From Nitrospiria bacterium (GTDB lineage: Bacteria > Nitrospirota > UBA9217): 64,000 nucleotides of DNA. Under the pieces are notes generated by a model. That model was not told the DNA's origin, made no database searches, and saw only the letters and a program-made list of their open reading frames with translations. Where the stretch lies: the NCBI GenBank assembly GCA_919901555.1, contig CAKKPG010000003.1:1-64000 (forward strand). Direction: 5' to 3'. This document shows, in pieces, positions 6,515 through 15,580 of this stretch (position 1 is its first letter; every line of letters begins with the position of its first letter). The position numbers and the translations under genes were made by a program.

Positions 6515-6928
6515 TTACGATCCCGATGGGGGCCTGCAAGCATTCTCCCCTGCCGGGCTTTTCCGCTCCAGTGCAGAGAGGATCATATCAAGGACCTTTT
6601 TTTGGCGGCCCTCGTATTTGTTCAGCACGGCCAGGCAACTGCCCATCGGAAACCGTTCGTGCAGATAGTCGGCATCGCGACCCGAGAGGATGATGATCCG
6701 GTTCTTGTCCACTCCCTTGGAAATGGCGTAGGAAAGGACCTTGGCGCCGTCCAGGCCGGGCATCTCCAGGTCGACGAGCATGAGATCGAGGTCATCGGTG
6801 ATGGAGGCCAGGCATTTTATCGGGTCATTACAGGTCAGGACATGGAGTCCGGGAAACCGTTCCTCCACGTACTCCTCGAGCAGCTTCAAAAACGCCGTAT
6901 CATCGTCGATCAGTAAAATCTTCCCCAT
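6515..6928 (-). CDS. Stand-alone response regulator receiver protein
   Basis: A 137-aa CheY-like receiver domain with no output domain. Acidic pocket DDD (residues 8-10), phospho-acceptor Asp53 in LMLVDLEMPGLDG, the switch Ser82 (ILSGRDAD) and the conserved Lys104 (LNKYEG) are all present, so phosphorylation is expected. The C-terminal 20 residues are low-complexity. No histidine kinase is adjacent and the flanking genes are not chemotaxis genes, so the partner is elsewhere in the genome. The ribosome site is weak (GGGCAGAAG). Confidence 0.85.
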   Translation of the reverse strand: MGKILLIDDDTAFLKLLEEYVEERFPGLHVLTCNDPIKCLASITDDLDLMLVDLEMPGLDGAKVLSYAISKGVDKNRIIILSGRDADYLHERFPMGSCLAVLNKYEGRQKKVLDMILSALERKSPAGENACRPPSGS

Positions 6929-7054
6929 CTTCTGCCCGCCTTTTTTCGTTTTTCAAAACAGCGACGAGCTCCGCCGTCATTATGAGAGGAAAATTATCAA
7001 CATCTTAATTACTTCGGTCTGGCTCCTTACCGTTCCCTAAGATAGTCGCGGCGG

Positions 7055-7894
7055 TTACGATTTCGAGACAGCCTGCTTCCCGCCCGGCTTCGCAGAGAGC
7101 GCGATGTCCACGACATTGCGCACGAACTGCTCGTCCGCTACCCCGTGCACGGCCTCTTCCGGGAACTCGACAAGGGAGCGGAAATGCGCGGCGACCTCCC
7201 GGAAGAGTTCCACCCGCGCATCGGGGTCGAGTTCATCCCGCCGCAGCAGGGCCTGCACCGCGATCCCCGCCTCCCGGGGCGTCACGCGCTGTCGCAGGCG
7301 GCCGGCAAGGTGCGGGTATTCGCGAAGGGAATTGTACTTTCCGGCCAGGAGCTGCTCCAGGTCCGGGTCCGCGACCTTCGGGTTCCGGACGACAATGGTA
7401 TTCGCGGCGATGTCTCCCAGGCGCTGGCTGCGACGGCCCACGAGGCACGCGATCCCGCCGACCGCGTAAAGCGCCGGCAGGGTGTCCACGAAGCGCATGA
7501 GGTTGCGGATCACGACCTGGCTGGGCTGGAGCCGGAGTCCCTGAGCGTCCATCACCCGGAGCCGCAAGATCCGCTTCCCGATGGTCTGCCCGCGCCAGTA
7601 CCATTCCGCCGCGATCCCGTACCCGATGGAGATAAAAAAGTACGCCAGGACCGTGAGCGCGCGGGAAAAATCCGGGCTGATGACGCCCGCAAGCCCGAGC
7701 GCCGCGCCGGCCACGCCCGACGCCGCTACGATGCAGGCGAAGTCGATCCCCCACGCGAGGAACCGGGTCACCGGCCCCGCGAGGAGCAGGGAAAAGACGA
7801 TGCCCTCGGGTGTACGGATGAGGAGGGTGCCGGTCTTCTCCCTCTGCGTTGCCCGGTCCCCGTTCGCCGGATCAGCCGCGTCTGCGTCTCTCAT
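7055..7894 (-). CDS. RDD-family membrane protein
   Basis: A 279-aa protein whose first 200 residues form an RDD domain (PF06271): GPVTRFLAWGIDFACIV with the Arg and Asp that name the family, a middle span, and the QTIGKRILRLRVMDAQG segment with a further conserved Arg. The C-terminal third (after ADPDLEQLL) is cytoplasmic and helical. The start at MRDADAADPANG overlaps the SpoIIM gene by 23 nt; the longer frame is antisense-like low-complexity sequence. It is the last gene of the coupled MoxR operon. RDD proteins may act as transporters or membrane scaffolds; the substrate is unknown. Confidence 0.8.
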   Translation of the reverse strand: MRDADAADPANGDRATQREKTGTLLIRTPEGIVFSLLLAGPVTRFLAWGIDFACIVAASGVAGAALGLAGVISPDFSRALTVLAYFFISIGYGIAAEWYWRGQTIGKRILRLRVMDAQGLRLQPSQVVIRNLMRFVDTLPALYAVGGIACLVGRRSQRLGDIAANTIVVRNPKVADPDLEQLLAGKYNSLREYPHLAGRLRQRVTPREAGIAVQALLRRDELDPDARVELFREVAAHFRSLVEFPEEAVHGVADEQFVRNVVDIALSAKPGGKQAVSKS

Positions 7895-8909
7895 GCCCGT
7901 CCTTTCTCTGCAAAGCCTTCGTCTCGTTCGCCCCTGATACGCCGAGGTACAGGACGAGGAGGAAGAGTTCGACCAGGGAGAAGCCGATCTTGAACGAATA
8001 CGGGAGCACCGGCTCATGGTACTGGGAGATGAACGCCTCGATGAACCCGGCCCAGACCAGCATGAGCGCCACGCCGGCGCCGAGGATGACAAGGTCGCCG
8101 GAGACCTCCCTGAGCCGCATCCGGAGCGACTGACGGCTGCCTCTGCCGATGAGCGCGGCAGCCAGCGCCAGCCCGGTCTGACCGGCAAGGAGGAGCGCCG
8201 GGATCTCGATCACGCCGTGGGGCGACAGCCACGCAAGGAGGAATGTGGACTGCCCTGCCCGCACGTAGTCCAGCGCCACCGCGCCGAGGATCACGCCGTT
8301 GTAGAACAGCATGATCACCGTGCCCACGCCCCAGGTCACGCCCAGGGCCATGGTGAAGATGCTCACTTTGGTGTTGTGGGTCATATACCATGCGGCCCCG
8401 GTCATCTTGACGCCCTTCAGCCGGTCCCTGGTCGCCTTTTCCTCGGCAGCCACGCGCTCGGACGGGCTCCCCTGAAGATGAGGGAACGGCAGCAGGACCT
8501 CCTTGGCGTCAGGATCGAGACCCACGGACGCCCCGCCGAACGCGATCCCGGCCAGGGTGATCGCGAGCGACAGGAGGAACGCCCGTATGTGCCGGCGGAA
8601 CGTCCGGGGAAAGGTCTCCCTAAGCCACCGGAGCGGGGCAAACCGGTGCGGCGTGTCCCGGGTCTCATGCACCTCGCCGTACGCGCGGCCTACCAGGGAC
8701 TCGAGATAGCGGTGGGTCTCCGGGTCGGACGCGAACGTCGCGATCTTCGCGAGGTCCGCGGACGTCCGCTGATACAGGTAGTGGAACCGCTTTGCGTGCT
8801 CCAGGTCCATCCGGCGCTCCGGGTCGTTCTCGAGCGCGTCGAGCACGGCCTCAAGCTCTTTCCAGGAGTGTTTCTCCTCGGTGATGAATTTCTGGAGGTC
8901 GATGATCAT
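7872..8909 (-). CDS. SpoIIM-like (DUF95) membrane protein
   Basis: A 345-aa stage II sporulation protein M family member. The N-terminal 100 residues are soluble and helical (KFITEEKHSWKELEAVL, YQRTSADLAKIATFASD), followed by five to six membrane spans from residue 108 onward (AFLLSLAITLAGIAFGG, GVTWGVGTVIMLFYNGVILG, LSPHGVIEIPALLLAG). The HGVIEIPA motif is typical. No sporulation genes are present; in non-sporulating diderms this family accompanies MoxR/DUF58 genes. Its ATG overlaps the DUF58 stop codon by 4 nt. Confidence 0.85.
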   Translation of the reverse strand: MIIDLQKFITEEKHSWKELEAVLDALENDPERRMDLEHAKRFHYLYQRTSADLAKIATFASDPETHRYLESLVGRAYGEVHETRDTPHRFAPLRWLRETFPRTFRRHIRAFLLSLAITLAGIAFGGASVGLDPDAKEVLLPFPHLQGSPSERVAAEEKATRDRLKGVKMTGAAWYMTHNTKVSIFTMALGVTWGVGTVIMLFYNGVILGAVALDYVRAGQSTFLLAWLSPHGVIEIPALLLAGQTGLALAAALIGRGSRQSLRMRLREVSGDLVILGAGVALMLVWAGFIEAFISQYHEPVLPYSFKIGFSLVELFLLVLYLGVSGANETKALQRKDGHERRRRG

Positions 8910-10258
8910 AGGGCCTGCCTCTGCTTCACGGCCACGTACTCAGAAACCAACCGGCCGCACAGGACCTCGCTGTCGATGAGCGAGAAGCGCACGCCCCGCC
9001 GCTGGAGGGATTTTTCCAGTTCGCGAAGGTTGCGCCACAGGAGGTGGCCGCCGAGACCCTGGTACAGGTCGTCAAGAGACTGCGCATCGGGGTCGGAAAA
9101 GAGCGGCTGCACGCGCGGCTGCCTCAGCATGGCGACCAGCACAAGGTGCTTGCGCCTGATCAGCTCCACGTTCCGCTCGAAGCTCTCGGCCACGATCGGG
9201 TCGTCCAGGTTCGTGAGGAAAATAAGCAGCGCCCTTCGCCGCAGGCGCATGCCGAGAAAGGAGCAGAGCTCGTCGAAATCCGGGGTGACGGTCTGCGGCT
9301 GGAGCCGGTAGAGCGCGTCGCGGCAAAGGTTGTAGTGCGCCCTGCCGCTCTTCGCCCGCAGGAAACCGTGCACCCGGTCGCTGAAGGTGACCATGCCGAA
9401 CAGATCGCCCTGCCGCTCGGCCGCCGTGCCCATGATGAGCCCGGCGGTGATGAACCGCTCGAGCACGGTCTCCGGATACTCCCGCGGCTCCCCAGGCACC
9501 GCGGTGCGGGAGGTGCGGCCGCTCAGGCGCGACGCGTCGATGATGACGTACACCTCCTGCGTCCGCTCGATCTGGAACACCTTGGTCACCGGCCTGCCGC
9601 GCTTGGCCGTGGTCTTCCAGTGGATGTGGTCGAAACCGTCCCCGTGGACATACTCGCGCAGCTTTTCGAACTCCCGGCCCTCCCCCACCTGGCGCTGCGC
9701 GTGGAGGCCGAAGTTCCCCCGGTTCAGAAAGAGGGCCGCGAGGTTCTTCCGTTCCGCGAGAAGGTTGGGATACACGCGGACCTCGCAGCGGATGGGCACG
9801 GCCAGCCGGCCGGCCCACAACCCGAGGGGCGAGACGCCTTCCAGGTAGCAGGCGTCGAGGACATACCTGCCCCGCTTGAGCGGTGTGCACGGCCAGCGGA
9901 AATGCAGCGCCTCGCCCTTCGGCGGCAGCGCTGCGGAAAGGTGCTCGTGCGGCGTGGCGATCTGGCGCGGAAAGGCCAGGCCGATCCGCAGCTGCCGGGC
10001 CCTCGCGCTGCCGGACCTCACCAGGAACCCGACCTCTCCTTCCCGGTCCCTGGCCAGCCGGACGGTCTCGGGGAAATCAACGCTGACGCCGCGCACCGTA
10101 TTCCCGGCAAAGAGCGCATCGAGCGCAGCCGCCGCGAGAAACGCGCCGATGACCGCTGCCGAGAGCATTGCGGCGGACGGCACGGCAGCCCCCAGGGCCG
10201 CGAACGGAAGCACCGTGACCGCGGTCCAGAAGAGCATTCTGTTCGCGGGCACGATCAT
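8906..10258 (-). CDS. DUF58 domain protein, partner of MoxR
   Basis: A 450-aa protein with two N-terminal membrane spans (about residues 8-50), a middle beta-rich region, and the DUF58 core with the signature VGEGREFEKLREYVHGDGFDHIHWKTTAKRG region (about residues 192-222). A von Willebrand A-like segment follows: VYVIIDASRLSG carries the DxS metal-site start. DUF58 proteins pair with MoxR ATPases, probably as substrate or adaptor. Its start overlaps the moxR stop (ATGA) and its stop overlaps the SpoIIM start, so translation is coupled on both sides. Confidence 0.9.
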   Translation of the reverse strand: MIVPANRMLFWTAVTVLPFAALGAAVPSAAMLSAAVIGAFLAAAALDALFAGNTVRGVSVDFPETVRLARDREGEVGFLVRSGSARARQLRIGLAFPRQIATPHEHLSAALPPKGEALHFRWPCTPLKRGRYVLDACYLEGVSPLGLWAGRLAVPIRCEVRVYPNLLAERKNLAALFLNRGNFGLHAQRQVGEGREFEKLREYVHGDGFDHIHWKTTAKRGRPVTKVFQIERTQEVYVIIDASRLSGRTSRTAVPGEPREYPETVLERFITAGLIMGTAAERQGDLFGMVTFSDRVHGFLRAKSGRAHYNLCRDALYRLQPQTVTPDFDELCSFLGMRLRRRALLIFLTNLDDPIVAESFERNVELIRRKHLVLVAMLRQPRVQPLFSDPDAQSLDDLYQGLGGHLLWRNLRELEKSLQRRGVRFSLIDSEVLCGRLVSEYVAVKQRQAL

Positions 10259-11220
10259 CGAGGGACGCCGATGGTCTTGAGGATGTTCCGGATCACTTCT
10301 TTCACCGTCATGCCTTCTATCTCGTAGTCGGGCCTGAGTATCAGGCGGTGCTCCAGCACCGGCACGGCCATGGACTTGATGTCGTCCGGAGTGACGAAGT
10401 CCCGGCCGTCGATGGCCGCCAATGCCCTGCCCGCAAGGACCAGGGCCTGGGTCGCGCGCGGGCCCGCGCCCACGAGCACGCTCTCGTGTTTGCGCGTGGC
10501 GGCAACGATGTCCACGATATAGCCGACCAGTTCCTCCTTCACCAGCACCGCTTCGAGGTCCAGCCGCAGCCTGGGCAGTTCATCCGCCGGGACGACCGTC
10601 TTGACGCCGCCCTTGGCCAGCACCTCCTCGGGAGACTCCCTGCCGAGCATGCGCTGCGCCAGGGCCAGCTCCTCGCCCCGGCCCGGATAGTCCATCGTGA
10701 TCTTGAGCATGAACCGGTCCTTCTGCGCCTCGGGCAGGGGATAGGTGCCCTCGTACTCGATGGGGTTCTGCGTGGCAAACACGGTGAAGTTGGGCGAAAG
10801 CGCGTGGGTATCGCGGTCGATCGTGACCGTCCGCTCCTGCATTGCCTGGAGCAGGGCCGACTGGGTCTTGGCAGGCGCCCGGTTGATCTCGTCCGCCAGG
10901 AGGAACGTGGTGAAGACCGGGCCCTTGACCAGGGTGAATTCGTTCCGCTGCATGTTGAACACGTTCGTGCCGGTCACGTCCGCGGGCATCAGGTCCGGCG
11001 TGAACTGGATCCGGCTGAACTCGCTCCCAAGCGCAACCGCCAGGGTCCTGACAAGGAGCGTCTTGGCAATGCCGGGCACGCCTTCGATAAGCGCGTGGCT
11101 GTTGGTGAAGATCGCGATGAGCGACTTGTCCACCGCGTCCGCCTGGCCGATGATGACCTTCGAGACCTCTTTCCTGGCCGCGGCCAGGACTTCCTTCAGG
11201 TGGTCGGTGTTCTTGTTCAT
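10255..11220 (-). CDS. moxR: MoxR-family AAA+ ATPase
   Basis: A 321-aa AAA+ chaperone-like ATPase (AAA_3 plus lid domain). Walker A is GVPGIAKT, Walker B LLADEINRAPAKTQSALLQAM, sensor 1 FATQNPIEYEGTYPLPEAQ and sensor 2 near GAGPRATQALVLAGRA. The family uses ATP to remodel or assemble partner complexes, here presumably the DUF58/DUF4350/DUF4129 membrane proteins. The start at MNKNTDHLKEVL has an AAGGAAA ribosome site and overlaps the DUF4350 stop by 4 nt; the much longer open frame upstream is a shadow of DUF4350. Confidence 0.95.
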   Translation of the reverse strand: MNKNTDHLKEVLAAARKEVSKVIIGQADAVDKSLIAIFTNSHALIEGVPGIAKTLLVRTLAVALGSEFSRIQFTPDLMPADVTGTNVFNMQRNEFTLVKGPVFTTFLLADEINRAPAKTQSALLQAMQERTVTIDRDTHALSPNFTVFATQNPIEYEGTYPLPEAQKDRFMLKITMDYPGRGEELALAQRMLGRESPEEVLAKGGVKTVVPADELPRLRLDLEAVLVKEELVGYIVDIVAATRKHESVLVGAGPRATQALVLAGRALAAIDGRDFVTPDDIKSMAVPVLEHRLILRPDYEIEGMTVKEVIRNILKTIGVPR

Positions 11221-12497
11221 GGCAATCGTTTCCTTTCCGATAAAAGTACGCTGATAGCCCGGTAGGCCTGTACGGGGTCCCGCTCTTTGGCGGGCCTTTT
11301 TTTCTCCGCGTCGCTGATCGCCTGCGCCCGATCGAGCTCGTCGCCCGAAAGTCCGGGCCGCTTCTGTAATGACTTTTTCCACTCCTCGAAGCAGACACCC
11401 AGTATCTCGCGGCCGGAGATCGTGCGGCGCAGCAGGCCCGAAAGCCCGGAGAGCGTGTCCCGACCCGACCACATACCCTGTTCACGGTCCCTGCGCTCGT
11501 CTTCGAACGGCGGGACAAGGCCCGCAAAGTTCTTCCAGATGAACAGCAGGGCAAGGAGAAGCACGCCGCCGAACATGCCGGTGAGTCGGTATTTTCGTCC
11601 GAGCGCCGCGATGCCGGGATTTTCCTGGATGCCGAAGTGTGTCTCGTCGAAGATCACCGTGCTGTTCCCCCCCACGAGCCAGGCAAGCAAATCAGGATTG
11701 CGCTCCTTACGCATGGCCTCATTGCTCACGAAATAGGTGTCGGTCGCGATCACGATCGTGCCCCTGCCGAACGAACGTTCGATCACAACGGGGCGGCTGT
11801 TCCGGTTGTACACAATCTTCCATTCCGTACCCGGATCCTTGAACGAGAGCCCGGTATGCCATGTCACGGACCCGGGAAGTTCGTGCGCGTCCGTTGCAAG
11901 GACCGCTGTCATCACGGCAACGCGGTCCTGCTTTTTCGGCGCCTCGTCCCGGACAACGCTGAATTTCCAGCGGTCTTCAAGCGATACCCATCGGGGCTTC
12001 CCTCCGCTTTCCTCGTCATCAGCGTCCTGGTCTTTTTCCCCGCCGGTCTTTTTTTGCGCCTGCTTCCCGCCTTCCTTCTCGTTCTTTTTCTCCGGCGCTG
12101 CTTCGTCCCGTTCTTTCTTCGGCCGCAGTCCCCTCTCCGGATAGAGCAGGATGACGAGCCGGCCACCCTCTGTTGCAAGCGCTTCCAGGGCCTTTGCCTC
12201 GCCCTCATCCACATACTCGAGGGAACGGGACGCTGTGCCGGGGAAAAGAACCGCCTTCGGACCGTTGTCGCCCAATTTCGGAAGCGCACGGTAATTGCGG
12301 CTGACCGTCATGCCCTCGATCCCTTCCAGACCCTCGTACAAAATCTTTGTCCCGAGGGGATCGGCCCGGAGCGATGAATAAACAGGATACACATCGCCTG
12401 CCTCGAACCTGAGGAGGAAGAGGTTCACTGCGCCCGCCAGAAACCCGGCCGCAAGGAGAACAAGCAGGATGTTATGAAAGCTTCGTGGTTTCCGCAC
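11217..12497 (-). CDS. DUF4350 domain-containing membrane protein
   Basis: A 426-aa protein anchored by an N-terminal span (NILLVLLAAGFLAGAVNLFLL) and a second span near residue 320 (FGGVLLLALLFIW). Between them lies a DUF4350/ThuA-like periplasmic domain interrupted by a very charged Lys/Glu insert (about residues 125-165). VIFDETHFG is a typical DUF4350 motif. I choose the GTG at 12497 (VRKPRSFHN); a second GTG at 12545 would overlap the upstream gene by more than 70 nt. This gene is standard in MoxR-DUF58-DUF4129 operons and the ATGA overlap with moxR supports joint function. Confidence 0.8.
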   Translation of the reverse strand: MRKPRSFHNILLVLLAAGFLAGAVNLFLLRFEAGDVYPVYSSLRADPLGTKILYEGLEGIEGMTVSRNYRALPKLGDNGPKAVLFPGTASRSLEYVDEGEAKALEALATEGGRLVILLYPERGLRPKKERDEAAPEKKNEKEGGKQAQKKTGGEKDQDADDEESGGKPRWVSLEDRWKFSVVRDEAPKKQDRVAVMTAVLATDAHELPGSVTWHTGLSFKDPGTEWKIVYNRNSRPVVIERSFGRGTIVIATDTYFVSNEAMRKERNPDLLAWLVGGNSTVIFDETHFGIQENPGIAALGRKYRLTGMFGGVLLLALLFIWKNFAGLVPPFEDERRDREQGMWSGRDTLSGLSGLLRRTISGREILGVCFEEWKKSLQKRPGLSGDELDRAQAISDAEKKRPAKERDPVQAYRAISVLLSERKRLP

Positions 12498-14154
12498 GTG
12501 CCATGATCCTCTTCTGATTGGTGTCGAACAGGGCCATGATATCACCCGTCACCTCGTGCATGCCGTACCAGGCGCGCTCGACGATCCGTATGTTCTCCGA
12601 AAATGCCTGAAGGAGCTCGGGAAGCGTGTGGGCCTTCCTCCGGAGCTCCTGCTCGTACTCGCGGTTGGACTTGAACGATGCGATGGTGATGCTCCCCTGC
12701 GCGGCCAGGTGCGAGAGAGCGGCCAGGTAAAATGCCCGCAGGGCAAGCCGCAGCTCCCCTTGCTCCATCAGGCCCCTGCCGAGCTCAAGCCAGCGGTCCA
12801 TGGGGAGCTGGTCAGCCGGGACGTCGTCCCGTTCCAGATCAGGCGCGGAAATGGCGGTCCCGACGGCCGTTTCCACCCTGCTGCCGCGCCTTCGCTGCCA
12901 CATCCGCCGGAACATGATTGCCAGGGTACAGACCGCCGCGCACAAAAGGGCGTAGAGCAGGATGTAGATCGACAGGGACCATCCCGCGTCCCGCGGCCGT
13001 TCTTCGTGATCGGGCCTCATCCTGCTGAACTTGTCGAAGATCCAGTCGATGGCCTTTTTGAACCATTGGCCGATTGGCCGGAGCCAATCCTTCACCATTT
13101 CAATGGCGCTGTCGACGAACCGGGCGATCGCCCCTTGTTTCTTTTCGGTCCCCTGTTTCTCCCGGGGCATGCGCCAGGAGTACTCGCGCTTGGTGATGAC
13201 CTTGCTGATGGAGCGGTCGATCTCCTGCGCAGACACCTTCGGGGAATGACGAACGGGATTCTGCGCAACCTGTTCCCCGGCAGACGCGTACGAGGGAGTC
13301 AGCGCGTGCAGAAAGAGAAGGAAGGCGAGGACTGCCGCGGTGATCGTCGCTGGCCGGAACCGCTTGAGTTCCTCCCTGAGATCTTCTCCGGTCTTGAGCG
13401 ACTCCCCGTAAAAACAGCGGAGCGCGTACACGGCCTTGACCAGCGGGTCCACCGCGAGGTAGGAAAGGCCGCACGTGACCGCGAGAAAGGTGGTATTGAA
13501 CACGCTCCCGCCCGCCCTCGTGAACACGGTCTCGACCCCGAACAGCATGTGCAGAAGCCGCGGCAGGATGGCAAGGACCATGGTAAGGTTCAAAAAAACG
13601 AAAAATCCGAAGAGGAAAAGGATGGCCAGCGCCGCGTGGTTCTGCGCGGGAAAGAGCGCGGCGGTCACCCGGGCCTTTCGGAAAATTGCCCGTACGCCGC
13701 CGGTCTCACCGTCGCCGAACACGGTGATGTTCTGATAAAAGGCGTACAGCCACCCGAAGGGGAGCGTAATAATGAGCGCAAGAGGCAGAAGGACAAGTCC
13801 CGTGGGCTGGATCGCGGTCTGGAGCGTGGCCATCCGCAGCGCGCTCCGGATTGTCCAGGGTCGCGTTGGTTCTCCGGTGAGCTGCTCGCGGATGCGCCTG
13901 GCAAAGACCGTGTGCCAGCATTTCATCCAGATGAAGAGCGCGGAGACGAAGAACGCCTCCCCGGCGCCGTGCTGCCATGCGTTGGCGCCGCGGCTCATGT
14001 CCGCCCAAAAATAGAGGAACCCGAGGAGGAACGGCAGGCTTCCGGCATAGTAGGGGGTGAGCAGACGTCCGGCCGAGCGGCGCAGGAGATGCACCGCCTC
14101 TTCGATAAGCTCGACCGCGGGCTTGCCTTTTCTGCGCTGTACCTTGCGGTTCAT
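12472..14154 (-). CDS. DUF4129 domain-containing membrane protein
   Basis: A 560-aa integral membrane protein. Several spans occupy residues 30-290 (LLTPYYAGSLPFLLGFLYFWA, LPLALIITLPFGWLYAFY, ALAILFLFGFFVFLNLTMVL), followed by a soluble loop with SWRMPREKQG, another span (SIYILLYALLCAAVCTLAIMF) and the C-terminal DUF4129 region with helices typical of that domain (RLALRAFYLAALSHLAAQG, SNREYEQELRR). DUF4129 is a hallmark of MoxR-associated operons. Overlaps the B-box gene by 4 nt and DUF4350 by 26 nt. Biochemical role unknown. Confidence 0.8.
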   Translation of the reverse strand: MNRKVQRRKGKPAVELIEEAVHLLRRSAGRLLTPYYAGSLPFLLGFLYFWADMSRGANAWQHGAGEAFFVSALFIWMKCWHTVFARRIREQLTGEPTRPWTIRSALRMATLQTAIQPTGLVLLPLALIITLPFGWLYAFYQNITVFGDGETGGVRAIFRKARVTAALFPAQNHAALAILFLFGFFVFLNLTMVLAILPRLLHMLFGVETVFTRAGGSVFNTTFLAVTCGLSYLAVDPLVKAVYALRCFYGESLKTGEDLREELKRFRPATITAAVLAFLLFLHALTPSYASAGEQVAQNPVRHSPKVSAQEIDRSISKVITKREYSWRMPREKQGTEKKQGAIARFVDSAIEMVKDWLRPIGQWFKKAIDWIFDKFSRMRPDHEERPRDAGWSLSIYILLYALLCAAVCTLAIMFRRMWQRRRGSRVETAVGTAISAPDLERDDVPADQLPMDRWLELGRGLMEQGELRLALRAFYLAALSHLAAQGSITIASFKSNREYEQELRRKAHTLPELLQAFSENIRIVERAWYGMHEVTGDIMALFDTNQKRIMARAETTKLS

Positions 14155-14477
14155 TCCGCCTCCCACCAGGAGCTCTGCCAGACCGTGCCCTCATGAAAGG
14201 ACGAGGGCAGGGAGAGAAGCGCCTGGCCGACGTAGTAGTAGAAGAGCCAGAGGACCATGAACCCGAAGAGGAACTGCGCCAGCCGCACCAGGCCGGCGAG
14301 GCGGAACCGCCTGGTCCGGGACGGCGCGAGGAGCTTCGCGATGCACGAGGCGCAGAGCAGCCGGTCGTCGTGCTCCACCACGCATTCGCGGCAGAAATAC
14401 CTGCCGCACTCCGGGCAGCAAGCCACGGCTTCGCGATGAGGATGGTTGAAACAACGCTGTGCGGCAAGGTCTTTCAT
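14151..14477 (-). CDS. Small B-box-like zinc finger membrane protein
   Basis: A 108-aa protein. Residues 9-45 carry a B-box-like cluster: C-x2-H-x7-C-x2-C (CFNHPHREAVACCPEC), then FCREC, EHDD and CASC, enough ligands for two zinc ions. A single membrane span follows (LAQFLFGFMVLWLFYYYVGQAL). This zinc-finger-plus-membrane design recurs in the gene at 15581, so the pair may be interacting scaffold proteins. Start and stop both overlap neighbours by 4 nt (ATGA). Confidence 0.75.
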   Translation of the reverse strand: MKDLAAQRCFNHPHREAVACCPECGRYFCRECVVEHDDRLLCASCIAKLLAPSRTRRFRLAGLVRLAQFLFGFMVLWLFYYYVGQALLSLPSSFHEGTVWQSSWWEAE

Positions 14478-15568
14478 CCTTCATTCCTGCCGCGCTCAAC
14501 CTGATCAGATGCGGAGAAGGGATGGGAGCGGGTCCGTACCCGCTCCTCTCGCCGGAAGGGCCCCAGAAGCGCGAGCCCTGCGATGCCCAGAGGGACAGAG
14601 CATACGATGGAAAAGATATAGAGGAACATGAGGAAGGGCTTGTCGAACGGAGAGAGGGATGACATCATCCGGTATATTGCCCACTGATCGTTCATTTTCT
14701 GCGCAACTTCCGGGTTAGTCACGAAAAGCGACATAAAGAACGCGTAGCTCATCGCAAACATCAGGATGACATAGGCCAGGGAAGACCACGTGACGGTACG
14801 CAGTCCCTTTCCCATGCCGCTGTCGTGCTGCTTGGCCAATGAGATGATGATCAAGATGCCGATCGCCATCATGAGCGCCGATCCGACCAAATCGAGCGCC
14901 ATGCTGGTGATGAAAATATCGGCCGCGCTGGCGGCCCCGTCCACCAGAAGAAGAAAGAAGAGGGCTGCGTGGATCCTGCCGCCATAGGGGGTGAAGGCTT
15001 TGGCAACAGGCGCCGCCGGTCCCCCCTGGCTCTCGGACCGGGGGAGGCCGGTGACCGCTGTTGCCCTGGCGCGCATTTCTTCGCGACTGATCGTGCCCTG
15101 GGCCGCTTCGATGAGCGGCCGCAGCCGCTCGATCACCTTGTTCGCCTTGCGCAGACGGTTGAGCGACGGCAGTTCCTCCCTGCTCACCGCCGTCTGGAGG
15201 TGAGTGATACACGTGGGGCCGCGGAGGATATTGGTCAGGAGGAGCACAAAAAAAAGCCCCGCTATCACCCAGAACACGACGGCCGCGTCCTTACCGGTGG
15301 TCGATGAAAGGGCGGCAAAGAAGCTGGCGAACAGGCTGAAGACGATGTTCCAGACCACGCCGCGGCCGGTCTTTCGCGTGAGGATCGCCTGGATGTCCCG
15401 ATAGTAGAACCGCTTGTAATCCTCAGTATAGCCGGAATTGTAGGCTAACAGGAGATGGTCCTTACCGGCCCAGAGCCGGGCCCGTATCCGGGCAACCGTC
15501 AGGACGAAACCTCCCCGTTTTCGTCCCCGGCCCGGCAGGCGATGATATTCTTTTTTCGGGTTTACCAT
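14474..15568 (-). CDS. Multi-span membrane protein of unknown function
   Basis: A 364-aa protein beginning with a basic cytosolic segment and a folded stretch (WAGKDHLLLAYNSGYTEDYKRFYYRDIQAI, about residues 33-65) that resembles a PH-like domain, followed by about seven hydrophobic spans (VVWNIVFSLFASFFAAL, AVVFWVIAGLFFVLLL, LVGSALMMAIGILIIISLA, PLGIAGLALLGPF). I do not recognise the family. It lies between the two B-box genes in the coupled operon and so probably belongs to the same membrane complex. Confidence 0.65.
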   Translation of the reverse strand: MVNPKKEYHRLPGRGRKRGGFVLTVARIRARLWAGKDHLLLAYNSGYTEDYKRFYYRDIQAILTRKTGRGVVWNIVFSLFASFFAALSSTTGKDAAVVFWVIAGLFFVLLLTNILRGPTCITHLQTAVSREELPSLNRLRKANKVIERLRPLIEAAQGTISREEMRARATAVTGLPRSESQGGPAAPVAKAFTPYGGRIHAALFFLLLVDGAASAADIFITSMALDLVGSALMMAIGILIIISLAKQHDSGMGKGLRTVTWSSLAYVILMFAMSYAFFMSLFVTNPEVAQKMNDQWAIYRMMSSLSPFDKPFLMFLYIFSIVCSVPLGIAGLALLGPFRREERVRTRSHPFSASDQVERGRNEG

Positions 15569-15580
15569 GTCAGCGGTTCC